Counted from the stretch's first letter, positions 43,065 to 54,696 are shown. The stretch is DNA of 64,000 nt from Roseicyclus sp. (GCF_018402035.1 NZ_JAGYJN010000002.1:332266-396265); one strand, 5' to 3'. Notes: generated from the letters alone by a model not told the origin. Translations and numbers: made by a program.

Positions 43065-45338
43065 TCAGCCACATTTCGAATAGCCGCAGCTGTTGCAGGT
43101 CAAACACCCCTCCGCCATGCGCATGTCGTATTGGCCACAGGATGCACAGGCCGGGCCAGGCTTGTGGCCCAGATTAACCACCTCGGCCTGCGGGTCGGAT
43201 TTCAGCCCCATCCCCTCGCCCGCGATGAACCCGATCGAGATCATGTGCCGCTCGATCACGCCGCCGATAGCCGCCAGAATGGACGGCACATATTTGCCGT
43301 TCATCCATGCGCCCCCGCGCGGATCGAACACGGCCTTGAGTTCCTCGACCACGAAACTGACATCGCCACCACGCCGGAACACCGCCGAGATCATCCGCGT
43401 CAGCGCGACCGTCCAGGCGAAATGCTCCATATTCTTTGAGTTGATGAACACCTCGAAAGGCCGCCTGTGACCGGCCAGAATGATGTCGTTGATCGTGATA
43501 TAAAGCGCATGTTCGCTATCGGGCCATTTGACCTTGTAGGTATGCCCCTCAAGCGAGGCAGGACGGTCAAGCGGCTCGGACATATAGATCACATCGCCGC
43601 CCGCTGCCTCGACGGCCTCGGGGCCATCGGCTTTGTCGGCGCTTTCGGAAACTGTCAGCACCGAACCCGTCACATCATTGGGCCGATAGGTCGTGCAGCC
43701 CTTGCAGCCGGTGGCATAGGCTTGCGCATAGACATCCTTGAAGCTTTCAAAATCGATATCGGCGGGCACGTTGATGGTTTTCGAGATCGAGCTGTCGATC
43801 CAAGGCTGGGCCGCGGCCTGCATCCGCACATGATCAAGCGGGGCAAGCGTTTGGGCAGTGACGAAATGATCGGGCAAGGGCGCGCCGCGCATCTGATCGC
43901 GCCACATGGCCACGGCGTAATCCACCACCTCTTCCTCGGTGCGGGAGCCGTCGGGTTGCAGCACCTTTCTTGTATAGGAATTGGCAAAGATCGGCTCGAT
44001 CCCCGAACTGACATTGCCCGCGAACAGGCTGATCGTCCCCGTCGGCGCGATGGAGGTCAAAAGCGCATTGCGCAGCCCATGCTGGGCAATCAATCCCTGC
44101 ACATCCGCATCAAGCCGCAAGATCATCGGCGCCTTGGCATAGGCGGCTGCATCGTAAAGCGGGAACGCCCCCTTTTCAGCGGCCAGCAAAGCCGAGGCGC
44201 GATAGCTGGCATTGGCGATCAGCCTTAGCCATTCGCCCGTCATCTCGGCGGCCTCGGGCGCGCCATAGCGCAAGCCCACCATCGCCAGCGCATCGGCCAG
44301 ACCCGTCACACCCAAACCGATCCGGCGCTTGGCGCGCGCTTCGGCCGCTTGCGCCTCGAGCGGAAAGCGCGAGGCATCGACGACATTGTCCATCATCCGT
44401 ACGGCAAGGGCCACCATCTCGGACAGCTTGGCGGGATCGATCCGCGCAGCCGCACCAAAGGGATCATCAACCAGCCGCGACAGGTTGATCGACCCCAGAA
44501 GGCACGCGCCATAGGGCGGCAATGGCTGCTCACCACAGGGGTTGGTCGCCGCAATCGTCTCGACATAATTGAGGTTGTTCTCGGCATTGATGCGGTCGAT
44601 GAAGATCACGCCGGGTTCGGCATAATCATAGGTCGCGCGCATGATCTTGTTCCACAGATCGCGCGCCTGCACCGTGCGGTAAACCCGCCCGCCAAAGACC
44701 AACTCCCACGGGCCATCGGCCTTGACCGCTTCCATGAAGGGATCGGTGACCAGAACCGAGACATTGAACATCCGCAGCCGCGCAGGATCGGATTTGGCAG
44801 CGATAAATGCCTCGATATCGGGGTGATCGCAGCGCAGCGTCGCCATCATCGCACCCCGGCGCGATCCCGCCGACATGATCGTGCGGCACATCGCATCCCA
44901 GACATCCATGAAGGACAGCGGCCCCGATGCATCAGCGGCCACGCCCAGAACCTCGGCCCCCTTAGGGCGGATGGTCGAGAAATCATAGCCGATCCCACCA
45001 CCCTGCTGCATGGTCAGCGCAGCCTCGCGCAGATTGTCGAAGATACCGCCCATGCTGTCGGGCACCGTGCCCATGACAAAGCAGTTGAACAGCGTCACCG
45101 ACCGCGCCGTGCCAGCACCCGCCACGATCCGGCCCGCAGGCAGGTATTTGAAATCCTCAAGCGCTGTGTAAAAGCGATCTTCCCACCCGGCCTTATCGTC
45201 TTCGACATCGGCCAGCGCGCGGGCGATGCGCCGCCAAGTATCCTCGACCGATTGATCGATGACTGTGCCATCGCCTTGCTTGAGGCGATATTTCATATCC
45301 CAGATCTGCTCGGCGATGGGGGCGGCGAAACGGGTCAT
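43065..45338 (-). CDS. nrdJ: Adenosylcobalamin-dependent ribonucleotide reductase (class II)
   Basis: Reduces ribonucleoside diphosphates to deoxy forms with a B12-derived thiyl radical, so it works with or without oxygen. The 757-residue protein has the active-site Cys segments (SVTLFNCFVMG and NPCGEQPLPPYGACLLGSINLSRL), the loop PTGTISLFAGNVSSGIEPIF and a C-terminal zinc region with paired CxxC (PACASCGQYDMRM, then CLTCNSCGYSKCG). No nrdAB or nrdR lies in the window. The 120-bp gap upstream does not show a cobalamin riboswitch. Confidence 0.96.
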   Translation of the reverse strand: MTRFAAPIAEQIWDMKYRLKQGDGTVIDQSVEDTWRRIARALADVEDDKAGWEDRFYTALEDFKYLPAGRIVAGAGTARSVTLFNCFVMGTVPDSMGGIFDNLREAALTMQQGGGIGYDFSTIRPKGAEVLGVAADASGPLSFMDVWDAMCRTIMSAGSRRGAMMATLRCDHPDIEAFIAAKSDPARLRMFNVSVLVTDPFMEAVKADGPWELVFGGRVYRTVQARDLWNKIMRATYDYAEPGVIFIDRINAENNLNYVETIAATNPCGEQPLPPYGACLLGSINLSRLVDDPFGAAARIDPAKLSEMVALAVRMMDNVVDASRFPLEAQAAEARAKRRIGLGVTGLADALAMVGLRYGAPEAAEMTGEWLRLIANASYRASALLAAEKGAFPLYDAAAYAKAPMILRLDADVQGLIAQHGLRNALLTSIAPTGTISLFAGNVSSGIEPIFANSYTRKVLQPDGSRTEEEVVDYAVAMWRDQMRGAPLPDHFVTAQTLAPLDHVRMQAAAQPWIDSSISKTINVPADIDFESFKDVYAQAYATGCKGCTTYRPNDVTGSVLTVSESADKADGPEAVEAAGGDVIYMSEPLDRPASLEGHTYKVKWPDSEHALYITINDIILAGHRRPFEVFINSKNMEHFAWTVALTRMISAVFRRGGDVSFVVEELKAVFDPRGGAWMNGKYVPSILAAIGGVIERHMISIGFIAGEGMGLKSDPQAEVVNLGHKPGPACASCGQYDMRMAEGCLTCNSCGYSKCG

Positions 45339-45461
45339 GTGCAGGGCTCCTTTGGGAAGACGAACAACATAGCGCGACAGGTCGCTGCGATCAACAGATT
45401 GCAGCGGCGCGTGAACGCCCTACGATATACGGTAGAAATTCGGGATTCTGTGGAGCAATCT

Positions 45462-45899
45462 GTGAGTAAGTCGGGGACAATCCATCTGATCAAGCTTTGC
45501 GTCGGTGCCGAGCGGTTCGAAGACCTGACCGATTGGCAGGCAAGCGCTCGTGCCAAGGGCCCCGACGGCCTGCCGCGCCATGTCACCCGCATGTGGCCCA
45601 AACGCGCCGATGAGGTGCTGAACGGCGGCGCGCTTTATTGGGTGTTCAAGGGGCTGGTGCTGTGCCGCCAGCGGGTCTTGCGGCTGGATCAGATCACCGG
45701 CCAAGACGGGATCACGCGCTGCGCCATCGTGCTTGACCCAAGCGTGATTCGCGTCGCCCCCACCGCCAAGCGCCCTTTTCAAGGTTGGCGTTACCTCGCC
45801 CCCGAGGATGCACCGCGCGATCTACCCCAAGGGCGCGACACCGAAGAGGCGCTCCCGCAAGCGCTACAAAACGCGCTGGCTGAAATCGGTGTGCTGTAG
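45462..45899 (+). CDS. DUF1489 family protein
   Basis: Conserved alphaproteobacterial protein of 145 residues and unknown function. It contains the family start HLIKLCVGAERFEDLTDWQ, then RMWPKRADEVLNGGALYWVFKG and FQGWRYLAPEDAPRDLP near the end. I choose GTG 45462, with GGAG at 45452-45455. The frame is open upstream through nrdJ antisense sequence. Divergent from nrdJ and convergent with hisG (8 bp between stops). Confidence 0.85.
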   Translation: MSKSGTIHLIKLCVGAERFEDLTDWQASARAKGPDGLPRHVTRMWPKRADEVLNGGALYWVFKGLVLCRQRVLRLDQITGQDGITRCAIVLDPSVIRVAPTAKRPFQGWRYLAPEDAPRDLPQGRDTEEALPQALQNALAEIGVL

Positions 45900-45907
45900 C
45901 GGCCGCT

Positions 45908-46600
45908 TCACGCCGCGCCGATGAGGCGCACCAGATCGCCCAGCGCGGCCTTTTCCGCCGCGCCCCACCGCGCTTTGCGCGCGCGAAACAGCGTCGCCTC
46001 CGAGCGGTGGATCATCCCATCGTCCAAGATGCGCAGGTGGTTGGCGCGCAATGTCTCGCCGGTCGAGGTGATATCGGCAATCGCCTCGGCGGTGGCATGC
46101 GCGACTGTGCCCTCGGTGGCACCTTGGCTGTCGACAAGCTGGTAGTCGGCCACGCCTGCCTCGCGCAGAAACTCGCGCACGAGGCGGTGATATTTCGTGG
46201 CAATGCGCAGGCGAAACCCATGCTTGCGCCGGAACGCGGCGGCGACGGCATCCAGATCATCAAGGCTTGTCACATCGATCCAACAGGCGGGCACGGCGAT
46301 CACCAAATCGGCATGACCAAAGCCCATCCGCGCCACGATCTCGACCGCCTGATCCCAAGCGGGGATACGTTCTTGCACAAGATCAGAGCCCGTGACACCC
46401 AGATGGATGCGCCCCGCCGCCAATTCACGCGGGATTTCCCCCGCCGACAGCAGCATCAACTCCACATCCAGCCCATCGACGGCGGCGGCATATTCACGAT
46501 CCGACCCGGTGCGCCGCATCTCGACCCCGCGTTGAGCGAACCAATCAAAGGTTTTCTCCATCAGCCGCCCTTTGGACGGCACACCCAGCCGGATCGTCAT
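45908..46600 (-). CDS. hisG: ATP phosphoribosyltransferase, short form
   Basis: First enzyme of histidine biosynthesis, joining ATP and PRPP. The 230-residue length marks the short form, which lacks the C-terminal regulatory domain and needs HisZ. Visible features: LGVPSKGRLMEKTFDWF, GVTGSDLVQER, LRIATKYHRLVREF and the PRPP-loop region SQGATEGTVAHATAEAIADIT. Its ATG overlaps the stop of hisZ. Confidence 0.95.
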   Translation of the reverse strand: MTIRLGVPSKGRLMEKTFDWFAQRGVEMRRTGSDREYAAAVDGLDVELMLLSAGEIPRELAAGRIHLGVTGSDLVQERIPAWDQAVEIVARMGFGHADLVIAVPACWIDVTSLDDLDAVAAAFRRKHGFRLRIATKYHRLVREFLREAGVADYQLVDSQGATEGTVAHATAEAIADITSTGETLRANHLRILDDGMIHRSEATLFRARKARWGAAEKAALGDLVRLIGAA

Positions 46601-47706
46601 CGCCCACCCCCGGCGCTTAGCCGCAAGACCAGCTCGGGCCGGATCACGCCGCCCACCGCCGGAATCGCGCGCCCATTGCCCAAGATCCGCGTCAGCGCGT
46701 CATAGCGCCCGCCCGAGGCCACGGCTGGCAGATCATGGCGGCCAGCGGCCAGAAAGCCGAACACGAAACCATCGTAATATTCCATCGTAGTGCGGCCGTA
46801 ATTCGCCTCAAAAGGTAGATGGGCGAGATCGACACCGGCTGTCGCCAGCGCGTCCATTCGCGCGGCCAGCCGGTCCACCGCCGGTTGCAGCCCCGGCAGA
46901 TCGACACAAATATCACGCAGCTGCTCATAGGCATCGGGCAGCATCGCCTTGAGCGACAAGATCACGCCCAAAACCTCGGCCTGCGCGGCGGGGATCGGCG
47001 GGAGCGCGGCGTCAGCGGCCAGCGCGTCAAGCCGCGCTGCGACCTCTGCCATGGCGCGCAGACCAATCTCAGGCCCCGCCGCAGCGACCAGCGCCGCCGC
47101 CCCCTGTTTTTCCATCGCCGCCATCAGCGTCACGCGTGCCGGTGGCATCGCCTGTTTGCCTGTGAAACGGTCGATCAGCGCGCGAAAGCGGCGCGGACGC
47201 CAGATATGGCGGCGCAGTGCCGCCTTGCGCGCATCCGATGTGGTCAGCGTGTCGATTGCCGCCGCGAGAATGCCAATATCCCCCGTCACGGCGCGCAGCC
47301 CAAGCGGTGCAAGCGCGCGGGAAAACAGCGCGAAAACCTCGGCATCGGCGCGGGTCGGATCGGCGCGGTCAAAGACCTCATAGCCCACTTGCAGATATTC
47401 GCTGGGCCGCCCGGACCCGGCGGCTTGGGTGCGAAACACCTCACCCATGTAGCAATAGCGCGCGGGATCGGCCCCGCCCTGCATGTGCATCTGCACCACC
47501 GGCACGGTGAAATCGGGGCGCAGCATCAATTCGCCGCGATCCGGGTCATGGGTGACATAGGCGCGCGCGCGGATATCCTCGCCGTATAGGTCAAGCAGCG
47601 TCTCGGCGGGCAGCAACAGATCGGCCTCGACAGGCGTGGCGCCCGCCGCGATGAAAATGGCCTGAAGCCGTGCCGCTTCGGCCCGAAGGGCGGATTTGTC
47701 GCTCAC
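46597..47706 (-). CDS. hisZ: ATP phosphoribosyltransferase regulatory subunit HisZ
   Basis: HisRS paralogue that activates and gives feedback control to short HisG. The 369-residue protein has the class II synthetase-like core ([49 protein letters not shown]) but no anticodon-binding domain. The start is GTG 47706, overlapping hisS by GTGA. The order hisS-hisZ-hisG links charging and synthesis of histidine in one transcript. Confidence 0.94.
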   Translation of the reverse strand: MSDKSALRAEAARLQAIFIAAGATPVEADLLLPAETLLDLYGEDIRARAYVTHDPDRGELMLRPDFTVPVVQMHMQGGADPARYCYMGEVFRTQAAGSGRPSEYLQVGYEVFDRADPTRADAEVFALFSRALAPLGLRAVTGDIGILAAAIDTLTTSDARKAALRRHIWRPRRFRALIDRFTGKQAMPPARVTLMAAMEKQGAAALVAAAGPEIGLRAMAEVAARLDALAADAALPPIPAAQAEVLGVILSLKAMLPDAYEQLRDICVDLPGLQPAVDRLAARMDALATAGVDLAHLPFEANYGRTTMEYYDGFVFGFLAAGRHDLPAVASGGRYDALTRILGNGRAIPAVGGVIRPELVLRLSAGGGR

Positions 47707-49193
47707 CTGTGCCGATCCAAGATTGCTTGGGTCTGGGCCACCAGATCATCGAGCGCCACCTCGATCTGCGCAGGCTGGGATTTCCATTCCTCCAGCGTCG
47801 CCTCCCCGGCCAGTTTCGCGCCAAGGATCAGATCCTTGATCTGCACCACGCCGCGCGCGGCCTCGTCCTCGCCTTGGATGATGGCGATGGGTGATTGCCG
47901 CTTGTCGGCGTATTTGAGCTGGTTGCCGAAATTCTTGGGGTTGCCCAGATAGACCTCGGCCCGGATACCGGCGGCCCGAAGCGTGGCCGCCATGCGCTGG
48001 TAATCGGCCATGCGGTCGCGGTCCATCACGGTGACGATGACCGGCCCTTGGGTCTCGCCCGACAACCGCCCCTTGGCGCGCAGTGCCGCCAAGAGCCGGT
48101 CCACGCCGATCGAGACACCCGTGGCAGGCACCTCTTGGCCGGTGAAGCGCTTGACCAGATCATCATAGCGCCCACCACCGGCGACCGAGCCGAACTGGCG
48201 CGGACGGCCCTTTTCATCGAGGATCTCAAAGGTCAGTTCCGCCTCATAGACCGGGCCGGTATAATAGCCCAAGCCCCGCACGACAGATGGGTCGATGACG
48301 ATGCGGTCGGGGCCGTAGCCTTGGGCGGACAAGAGATCGGCGATCTGTTCAAGCTCACCCACGCCTTCTTGACCGATCTGCGAGCCCCCGACCAATTCCG
48401 AAAGCCGCGCCACGGTCGCGGCGGCGCTGTCGCGGCGGGCGTCCATGAAGCCCATGATCACATCGGCCTGCCCCTCGGCCAGCCCTGCGCCTTGCGTGAA
48501 ATCGCCGCTCTCATCCTTGCGGCCTGCACCCAAAAGCGCGCGCACGCCGCCCTCGCCCAGACGGTCGAGCTTGTCGATGGCGCGCAGGACGATGCCGCGT
48601 TCGGCTTCCTTGTCGTCGCCCGACAGACCCGCGACCTCGAGCACGCCGTTCAAAACCTTGCGGTTGTTGATCCGCACGATGTAGTCGCCCCGCTCAATCC
48701 CCACCGCCTCGAGCGCATCGGCGAGCATGCCGCAGATCTCGGCATCGGCGGCAACGCTGGCCGCACCCACGGTGTCGGCATCGCATTGATAGAATTGCCG
48801 AAACCGCCCCGGCCCCGGCTTTTCGTTGCGCCAGACAGGCCCCATCGCATAGCGGCGATAGGGGCTGGGCAGATCGTTGCGAAACTGGGCCGCGACACGC
48901 GCCAAGGGTGCGGTCATGTCATAGCGGAGTGCCAGCCAATTGCCGCCCTCACCCTCCTCCTCCTGCCAGGCGAAGACACCGGCATTGGGGCGGTCAACAT
49001 CGGGCAGGAACTTGCCCAAAGCCTCGACCGTCTCAACCGCGGCGGTTTCCAGCGGATCAAAACCATGGGCGTGATAGACACGCGCGATCTTGTCCAGCAT
49101 CTGCTGGCGTTCCAGCACCTCGGCGCCGAAATAATCGCGGAAGCCTTTGGGCGTCTCGGCCTTGGGGCGGGGCTGTTTACGGTCTTTGGCCAT
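47703..49193 (-). CDS. hisS: Histidyl-tRNA synthetase
   Basis: Class II aminoacyl-tRNA synthetase for histidine. The 496-residue protein has motif 1-3 regions (YGPVWRNE-like [21 protein letters not shown]), the histidine-binding [30 protein letters not shown] and a C-terminal anticodon domain ([21 protein letters not shown], then [10 protein letters not shown]). I choose ATG 49193 ([11 protein letters not shown]); an ATG three codons upstream (49202) sits directly on AGGGAT and is less well spaced. First gene of the his set here. Confidence 0.95.
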   Translation of the reverse strand: MAKDRKQPRPKAETPKGFRDYFGAEVLERQQMLDKIARVYHAHGFDPLETAAVETVEALGKFLPDVDRPNAGVFAWQEEEGEGGNWLALRYDMTAPLARVAAQFRNDLPSPYRRYAMGPVWRNEKPGPGRFRQFYQCDADTVGAASVAADAEICGMLADALEAVGIERGDYIVRINNRKVLNGVLEVAGLSGDDKEAERGIVLRAIDKLDRLGEGGVRALLGAGRKDESGDFTQGAGLAEGQADVIMGFMDARRDSAAATVARLSELVGGSQIGQEGVGELEQIADLLSAQGYGPDRIVIDPSVVRGLGYYTGPVYEAELTFEILDEKGRPRQFGSVAGGGRYDDLVKRFTGQEVPATGVSIGVDRLLAALRAKGRLSGETQGPVIVTVMDRDRMADYQRMAATLRAAGIRAEVYLGNPKNFGNQLKYADKRQSPIAIIQGEDEAARGVVQIKDLILGAKLAGEATLEEWKSQPAQIEVALDDLVAQTQAILDRHR

Positions 49194-49336
49194 GGGTGGC
49201 ATATCCCTGCGCTCGGTCGCGCCCCGTCTAGCGGAGGGGGGCGCAATCGGCAAGCCGCAGGCGGGGGGGTGTGCGAGGCGCAGGCAAGCTGTAGAAGAGA
49301 CGCAAATGCGCCGCCTTGGCGGCAAAGCGAGGCACC

Positions 49337-49540
49337 ATGACCGATATGACCGCCTATGAAGAACGCATCGCCCATCTGGCGCGGATGGTCGATGATCTGT
49401 CAGAGGTTGTCGCGCGCCAAGACAGCGAGATCGCCCGGCTGACACGCCGCGTCGAGATGATCATAGCGCGCGAGGCAGAGCGCGAATATGCGGCAGGCGG
49501 CAGCGTGCCCTTGGCCGACCAAAAGCCGCCGCATTGGTGA
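49337..49540 (+). CDS. slyX: SlyX family protein
   Basis: Short coiled-coil protein of 67 residues ([27 protein letters not shown]) ending with [10 protein letters not shown], the usual SlyX ending. Molecular role unknown. ATG 49337 follows GAGG at about 49329. It is divergent from hisS, with a 143-bp gap, and is followed by a palindromic repeat cluster. Confidence 0.88.
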   Translation: MTDMTAYEERIAHLARMVDDLSEVVARQDSEIARLTRRVEMIIAREAEREYAAGGSVPLADQKPPHW

Positions 49541-49544
49541 ATGA

Positions 49545-49674
49545 GATGGGGCGCTGCCCCATGCCTTTTTTTGCGGGGGGCGCTGCCCCGACTCCCTTGT
49601 TTGCGGGGGGCGCTGCCCCCCGACGGCCCTTGGCCGTTCCCCCCGGAGTATTTGGGAAGCAAAGATGGGGGGCG
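49545..49674. repeat. Palindromic element cluster (copy C) with three GGGGCGCTGCCCC hairpins
   Basis: Three successive copies of a GGGGCGCTGCCCC hairpin (about 49548-49560, 49575-49589 and 49614-49621 onward, the last two within a near 38-nt repeat), then a further palindromic stretch, then the conserved box in inverted orientation: the complement of 49639-49666 reads CATCTTTGCTTCCCAAATAC then TCC. It fills the gap between slyX and the MFS gene, and may also serve as terminator for both converging genes. Confidence 0.75.
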
Positions 49675-49691
49675 TTCATTTGCGTGACGGA

Positions 49692-50909
49692 TTAGGCGGG
49701 CAATCCCTCGGGTCTGCGAGGGCGTGAGCGCGCGATGATGAAGAGCATGATCGCCACATTGAGCGCGTTGAAGCCGATGCCATTGATAAAGGCCCAACGG
49801 TAGGAGCCGGTGAGGTCATAGATCAGCCCCGAAAGCCAGCCGCCGAGTGCCATGCCAAGGATCGTGGCCATGATGACGAAGCCCACCTTTGCCCCCGCCT
49901 CGCGCGCGGGCAGGTATTCGCGCACGATGATCGCATAGGCAGGCACGATGCCCCCTTGGCTCAGCCCGAAAATCAGCGAGACGAGATAGAGCGAGGTGAG
50001 ACCGGTGCTGGGCAGATAAAGCATCAAGGCCAGCATTTGCAGCGTGGAGCCGACAAGCAGCGTCATGACCCCGCCCAAACGGTCAGCCAAAAGCCCCGAG
50101 ATCAGCCGCGAGGCGACGCCGCCCATCAGCATCAGGCTGAGCATTTCCGCCCCCACGGCGGGGCCATAACCCAGATCGGCGCAATAGGCGACGATATGGA
50201 CCTGTGGCATGGACATGGCCACGCAACAGCCGATGCCTGCTGCGGCCAAAAGCCATGTCAAAGCACGCGGCCCAAGCCCGCTGTCGCGCGCGCGAGACGC
50301 GGCGGCGGTGTCAGAGGCCTCCATCGCGCCGGCGGGCAGCGGGCGGCGCAAGAGCCAAGTGGCAGGCAACATGACGAAAAGGGCGGCGGCCGCGATCACC
50401 AGATAGGCGGTCCGCCAGCCGGGACCGGCAAGGATATCGGCCAAGATCAAGGGCCAGATCGCCCCCGAGAGGTAATTGCCCGAGGCGATCATCGCCACCG
50501 CGATGCCGCGGCGCTTGAGGAACCACTGGCTGACATCGGCGATGAGCGGGCCAAAGCTGGTCGCAGTGCCAAAGCCGATCAACAGTTGCAGCGCCGAGAG
50601 CGTGGCGATGTTGGGAGCAAGCGCCGCTGCGCCAAAACCGGCCGCCATCACAAGCGCCGAGGCCGCCAAGGCCCGCGCCACACCCCAGCGATCGACGGCG
50701 CGCCCGATCAGGAAATTGCCTGCCGCAAAACCCAGCATCGTCAGCGTGTAGGGGATCGCCGCATCGGCCCGGTCGACGCCAAACTCGGCCTGCATCGCGG
50801 GCATGATGACGATGATCGACCACATGCCGACATTGCCGATCAGCGAAATCAACAGCGCAAGGCCAAGACGGCTCCATGCAGCGCGGCTATCGAGAATGGG
50901 GGCGGTCAT
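49692..50909 (-). CDS. MFS transporter (monocarboxylate/oxalate-like)
   Basis: Twelve-segment major facilitator of 405 residues. Hydrophobic segments include LGLALLISLIGNVGMWSIIVIMPAM at the N-terminus, and the loop DRWGVARAL follows segment 2. It resembles the oxalate:formate-antiporter type family by layout, but the substrate is not clear. It lies 41 bp after the dnaE stop on the same strand (downstream), and its end faces slyX. Confidence 0.85.
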   Translation of the reverse strand: MTAPILDSRAAWSRLGLALLISLIGNVGMWSIIVIMPAMQAEFGVDRADAAIPYTLTMLGFAAGNFLIGRAVDRWGVARALAASALVMAAGFGAAALAPNIATLSALQLLIGFGTATSFGPLIADVSQWFLKRRGIAVAMIASGNYLSGAIWPLILADILAGPGWRTAYLVIAAAALFVMLPATWLLRRPLPAGAMEASDTAAASRARDSGLGPRALTWLLAAAGIGCCVAMSMPQVHIVAYCADLGYGPAVGAEMLSLMLMGGVASRLISGLLADRLGGVMTLLVGSTLQMLALMLYLPSTGLTSLYLVSLIFGLSQGGIVPAYAIIVREYLPAREAGAKVGFVIMATILGMALGGWLSGLIYDLTGSYRWAFINGIGFNALNVAIMLFIIARSRPRRPEGLPA

Positions 50910-50950
50910 GGCGCGAGGCTAGGCGCGGCGCGCGCGGTTGAAAAGGGGGA

Positions 50951-53900
50951 TTAGACCTCTTCGACCGTCACCACCCCCTCCATCGCGCGCAGCGCGCCTT
51001 TGATCTGGGGCGAGACGGGGAAATCATCGCCCAAGACAAGCTCGACCTCGCCGGGCAGATCGGGGGCCATGAGGCAGAGATGGATCGGCCCCCGCACAGC
51101 GCGTGCCGCGTCACTGGCCATGCGCGCAAGCAGCGATTGCACCGAGGCGATCCCGGCCGCACCATCGACAAAGACACGCAGGCCGGTGGTGGCACTGGCC
51201 ACGGCCGCATCAAGTGGCTGCACGCCCCGGCAGAGCAGCTTGAGTTGATCGGCCTCAAAGGTCGCCTCGACCTGCAGCAAGATATTCATCCCCGTCTCAA
51301 GATGGGGCCGCGCAGCATCGAGCACATCGGAGAACATCGTCACCTCGTAAAGCCCCGTCGGATCGGACAGCGCGACAAAGGCAAAGCGGTTGCCCTTTTG
51401 CGATTTCCGCTCTTGGCGCGAAGACACCGCCCCCGCCATGCGCGCGACAAAGGCACCGCCCTGCACCTTGGCCATCACATCAGTCAGGGTCAGCACGCCC
51501 TTGCGCGCGAGCGCGGGCAGGTAATCATCCAACGGATGACCCGAGAGGTAAAAACCCACCGCCGCATGCTCGGCGGCTAGCCGCGCGGCGGGTAGCCAAT
51601 CCTCGGTATCGGGCAGGCGCGGCTCGGGCAGGTCATCGCCCGCCGCCCCGAAAAGCGAGACTTGGTTCGAAGCCGCCGCATCATGGATCGCGGCCGAATA
51701 GGCCACCAGCGCATCGAGCCCCGCAAAGACCCTTGCGCGGTTGCGATCAAGCGCATCAAAGGCACCGGCGCGCGCCAACATCTCAAGCGGGCGTTTGCCC
51801 ACCCGCTTCAGATCGACCCGGCGGGCAAGATCGAAGAGCGAGCGGAAGGGTTTGTCTCCCCGCGCCGCGACGATCAAGCGCATCGCATCGACGCCCACAT
51901 TCTTGAGCGCGCCCAGCGCATAAAGAATCTTACCCTCGGCAACCGCAAAGCTCGCGGCCGCACGATTGACGCAAGGCGGCACAACCTCGATGCCCATCCT
52001 TGCCACCTCTTGGCGGTAAATGGCGAGCTTCTCGGTCAGGTGGATGTCGCAATTCATGACGGCTGCCATGAATTCGACCGGGTGATTGGCCTTGAGCCAT
52101 GCGGTTTGATAGCTGACCACCGCATAGGCCGCAGCGTGCGATTTATTGAAGCCGTAATTGGCGAATTTCTCGAGCAGGTCGAACACCTCGCCCGCTTTTT
52201 GCTGGCTCACGCCATTGGCTGTCGCCCCTTCGATGAATTTGGGGCGTTCCTTGGCCATCTCCTCGGCGATCTTCTTGCCCATGGCCCGGCGCAAAAGGTC
52301 GGCGCCGCCCAGCGAATAGCCCGCCATGACCTGCGCGATCTCCATCACCTGTTCTTGGTAAACGATGATGCCTTGGGTCTCTTGCAAGATGTGGTCGATC
52401 GAAGGGTGGATCGATTCCAGCGGCCGCAGCCCGTTCTTGACCTCGCAATAGGCGGGGATGTTTTCCATCGGGCCGGGGCGGTAAAGCGCCACCAGCGCCA
52501 CGATATCCTCGATACAGGTGGGCTTCATGCGCCTGAGCGCGTCCATCATGCCCGAGCTTTCCACCTGAAACACCGCGACCGTCTTGGCAGAGGCATAGAG
52601 CGCATAAGTCTTGGGATCATCGAGCGGGATGGCGTTGATCTGGTTCTCGGCCCCCGGCGCGGGGTCGTAAAGCCTTGTGCCGTCCGCCCCCTCATGCAGT
52701 TGCCGCCCGCTGGCATGGATCAAGGCGATGGCGTTTTGCACCACGGTCAGCGTCTTGAGGCCGAGAAAGTCGAATTTGACCAGACCGGCGGGTTCCACCC
52801 ATTTCATGTTGAACTGCGTGGCTGGCATATCCGAGCGCGGATCGCGGTAGATCGGCACCAGCGCGTCAAGCGGTCGGTCGGCGATCACCACACCCGCCGC
52901 ATGGGTCGAGGCGTTGCGCAAAAGCCCCTCGACCTTTTCGGCATAGTCGAACAGGCGCTTTACCGGGTTGGTGCGCCCCTCGCGGCGGTCTTGCTCGGTT
53001 TCGCGCATTTCTTCGCGGATGCGTTCTTCCTGCGCCACGGCCTGCGTGATCGAGACGGGCTTGACCCCTTCGACGGGGATCATTTTCGACAGCCGGTCGA
53101 CCTGCCCAAAGGGCATTTGCAGCACGCGGCCCACATCGCGCACGGCGGCCTTGGACAAAAGCGCGCCAAAGGTGATGATCTGGCCCACCCGGTCGCGGCC
53201 GTATTTCTCTTGGACGTAGCGGATCACCTCTTCGCGGCGGTCCATGCAAAAATCGATGTCGAAATCGGGCATCGACACCCGTTCGGGGTTGAGAAAGCGC
53301 TCGAACAGAAGCGAATAGCGCAAAGGGTCAAGGTCGGTGATCGTCAAAGCATAAGCCACAAGGCTGCCCGCCCCCGACCCGCGCCCCGGACCCACGGGAA
53401 TACCCGCATCCTTGGCCCATTTGATAAAATCGGCCACGATCAGGAAATAACCGGGGAACCCCATCCCCTCGATAATGCCCAGCTCGAAATCAAGGCGCGC
53501 CTCGTACTCCACGACCGGGGCGGCATGGGGGATGACGGCCAGACGCGCGGCCAGTCCCGCGCGGGCCTGACGGCGCAACTCCTCCACCTCATCCTCGGCA
53601 AAACGCGGCAAGATCGGGGGGTGGGTGCGCGCGCGATAGGCGCAGCGCCGTGCAATCTCGACCGTGTTTTCCAGCGCCTCGGGCAGATCGGCGAACAATG
53701 TCGCCATCTCTTCGGGCGATTTGAAATAATGCTGCGGGCTCAGGCGGCGGCGCGGCTCGGATTGATCGACATAGGCACCTTGCGCGATGCAGATCATCGC
53801 ATCATGGGCCTGAAACATATCGGCTTTGGGGAAATAGACATCATTGGTCGCCACCAGCGGCAGATCGCGCGCATAGGCCAGCTCGATACTCGGCCGCTCG

Positions 53901-54469
53901 GTCGCATGCTCGGCCTCGGGCAGGCCGCCCTCGCCCGGATGGCGCTGCAATTCGATATACAACCTGTCGGGATAGATCGCGGCCAGCCGCGTCAAAAGCG
54001 CCTCGGCCTTGGCGTGATTGCCAGTGCGCAGCAAGCGCCCCAAGGGGCCATCGGGCCCGCCCGTCAGGCAAATCAGCCCGGCCCCATGTGCGGCCAATTC
54101 GTCAAGCGTGACATGCGGCGCGCTGCCATCCCCGCGCAGATAAAGCGCCGAGTTCAGCTTCATCAAATTCTCATAGCCGAGCCTATCTTGCGCCAAAAGC
54201 ACAAGTGCCGCGGGCGGCACGGGCCGCTCGCCAGGGCGGACCGGGTCGTAATCGACATCGATCTGGCAACCGATGATGGGCTGCACCCCTGCCTTGGCGG
54301 CGGTTTCCGAAAACTCCAAGGCGCAAAACATATTGTTGCTATCGGTCACGGCGACGGCGGGCATGCCCGCATCAGCCACCATGCCGGGCAGCTTTTTCAC
54401 CCGCATCGCCCCTTCGAGCAGCGAATATTCCGTGTGCAAACGCAGGTGAATGAATTTTGGATCGGCCAT
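50951..54469 (-). CDS. dnaE: DNA polymerase III alpha subunit DnaE
   Basis: Replicative polymerase catalytic subunit. The 1172-residue protein has an N-terminal PHP domain ([19 protein letters not shown]), the polymerase core with [16 protein letters not shown] and catalytic Asp pair [19 protein letters not shown] at about residue 400, the finger region ([18 protein letters not shown]), tandem HhH at about 820-870, and a C-terminal OB-fold domain ([23 protein letters not shown] split). Length is normal for dnaE type 1. Large open frames on the opposite strand are shadows. Confidence 0.97.
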   Translation of the reverse strand: MADPKFIHLRLHTEYSLLEGAMRVKKLPGMVADAGMPAVAVTDSNNMFCALEFSETAAKAGVQPIIGCQIDVDYDPVRPGERPVPPAALVLLAQDRLGYENLMKLNSALYLRGDGSAPHVTLDELAAHGAGLICLTGGPDGPLGRLLRTGNHAKAEALLTRLAAIYPDRLYIELQRHPGEGGLPEAEHATERPSIELAYARDLPLVATNDVYFPKADMFQAHDAMICIAQGAYVDQSEPRRRLSPQHYFKSPEEMATLFADLPEALENTVEIARRCAYRARTHPPILPRFAEDEVEELRRQARAGLAARLAVIPHAAPVVEYEARLDFELGIIEGMGFPGYFLIVADFIKWAKDAGIPVGPGRGSGAGSLVAYALTITDLDPLRYSLLFERFLNPERVSMPDFDIDFCMDRREEVIRYVQEKYGRDRVGQIITFGALLSKAAVRDVGRVLQMPFGQVDRLSKMIPVEGVKPVSITQAVAQEERIREEMRETEQDRREGRTNPVKRLFDYAEKVEGLLRNASTHAAGVVIADRPLDALVPIYRDPRSDMPATQFNMKWVEPAGLVKFDFLGLKTLTVVQNAIALIHASGRQLHEGADGTRLYDPAPGAENQINAIPLDDPKTYALYASAKTVAVFQVESSGMMDALRRMKPTCIEDIVALVALYRPGPMENIPAYCEVKNGLRPLESIHPSIDHILQETQGIIVYQEQVMEIAQVMAGYSLGGADLLRRAMGKKIAEEMAKERPKFIEGATANGVSQQKAGEVFDLLEKFANYGFNKSHAAAYAVVSYQTAWLKANHPVEFMAAVMNCDIHLTEKLAIYRQEVARMGIEVVPPCVNRAAASFAVAEGKILYALGALKNVGVDAMRLIVAARGDKPFRSLFDLARRVDLKRVGKRPLEMLARAGAFDALDRNRARVFAGLDALVAYSAAIHDAAASNQVSLFGAAGDDLPEPRLPDTEDWLPAARLAAEHAAVGFYLSGHPLDDYLPALARKGVLTLTDVMAKVQGGAFVARMAGAVSSRQERKSQKGNRFAFVALSDPTGLYEVTMFSDVLDAARPHLETGMNILLQVEATFEADQLKLLCRGVQPLDAAVASATTGLRVFVDGAAGIASVQSLLARMASDAARAVRGPIHLCLMAPDLPGEVELVLGDDFPVSPQIKGALRAMEGVVTVEEV

Positions 54470-54696
54470 GGCCGCACGCTACCCCAGCCCCGCGCGCGAT
54501 GGAACCGCAACATCGCGGCCTGCACAGAAATCGGGCGCATCCGATACGACAAGAAGCCCAGCGCAAGCGAAAGCTTGCAATATCGGCCCAACCCCGCTTT
54601 TCTAGGCGCTGGTCGTACAACTTTGGGGCCGCGCTCTACGCCGCATCGAGCGCCGGACGACCTCCCCGTTCACGGGTATCGCGGCAGGCTGATTTC

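Noticed and set aside
45339..45461. Cobalamin riboswitch before nrdJ
   Set aside because: The gap is only about 120 bp and I see no B12-box-like sequence or the expected long leader.
47895..49340. A 481-codon open frame opposite hisS
   Set aside because: Shadow frame in GC-rich DNA; hisS has all synthetase motifs on the other strand.
49551..49622. Possible small CRISPR-like array (three similar repeats)
   Set aside because: The repeats are GC palindromes with irregular short gaps, and no cas genes are near; they fit a REP-like element cluster.
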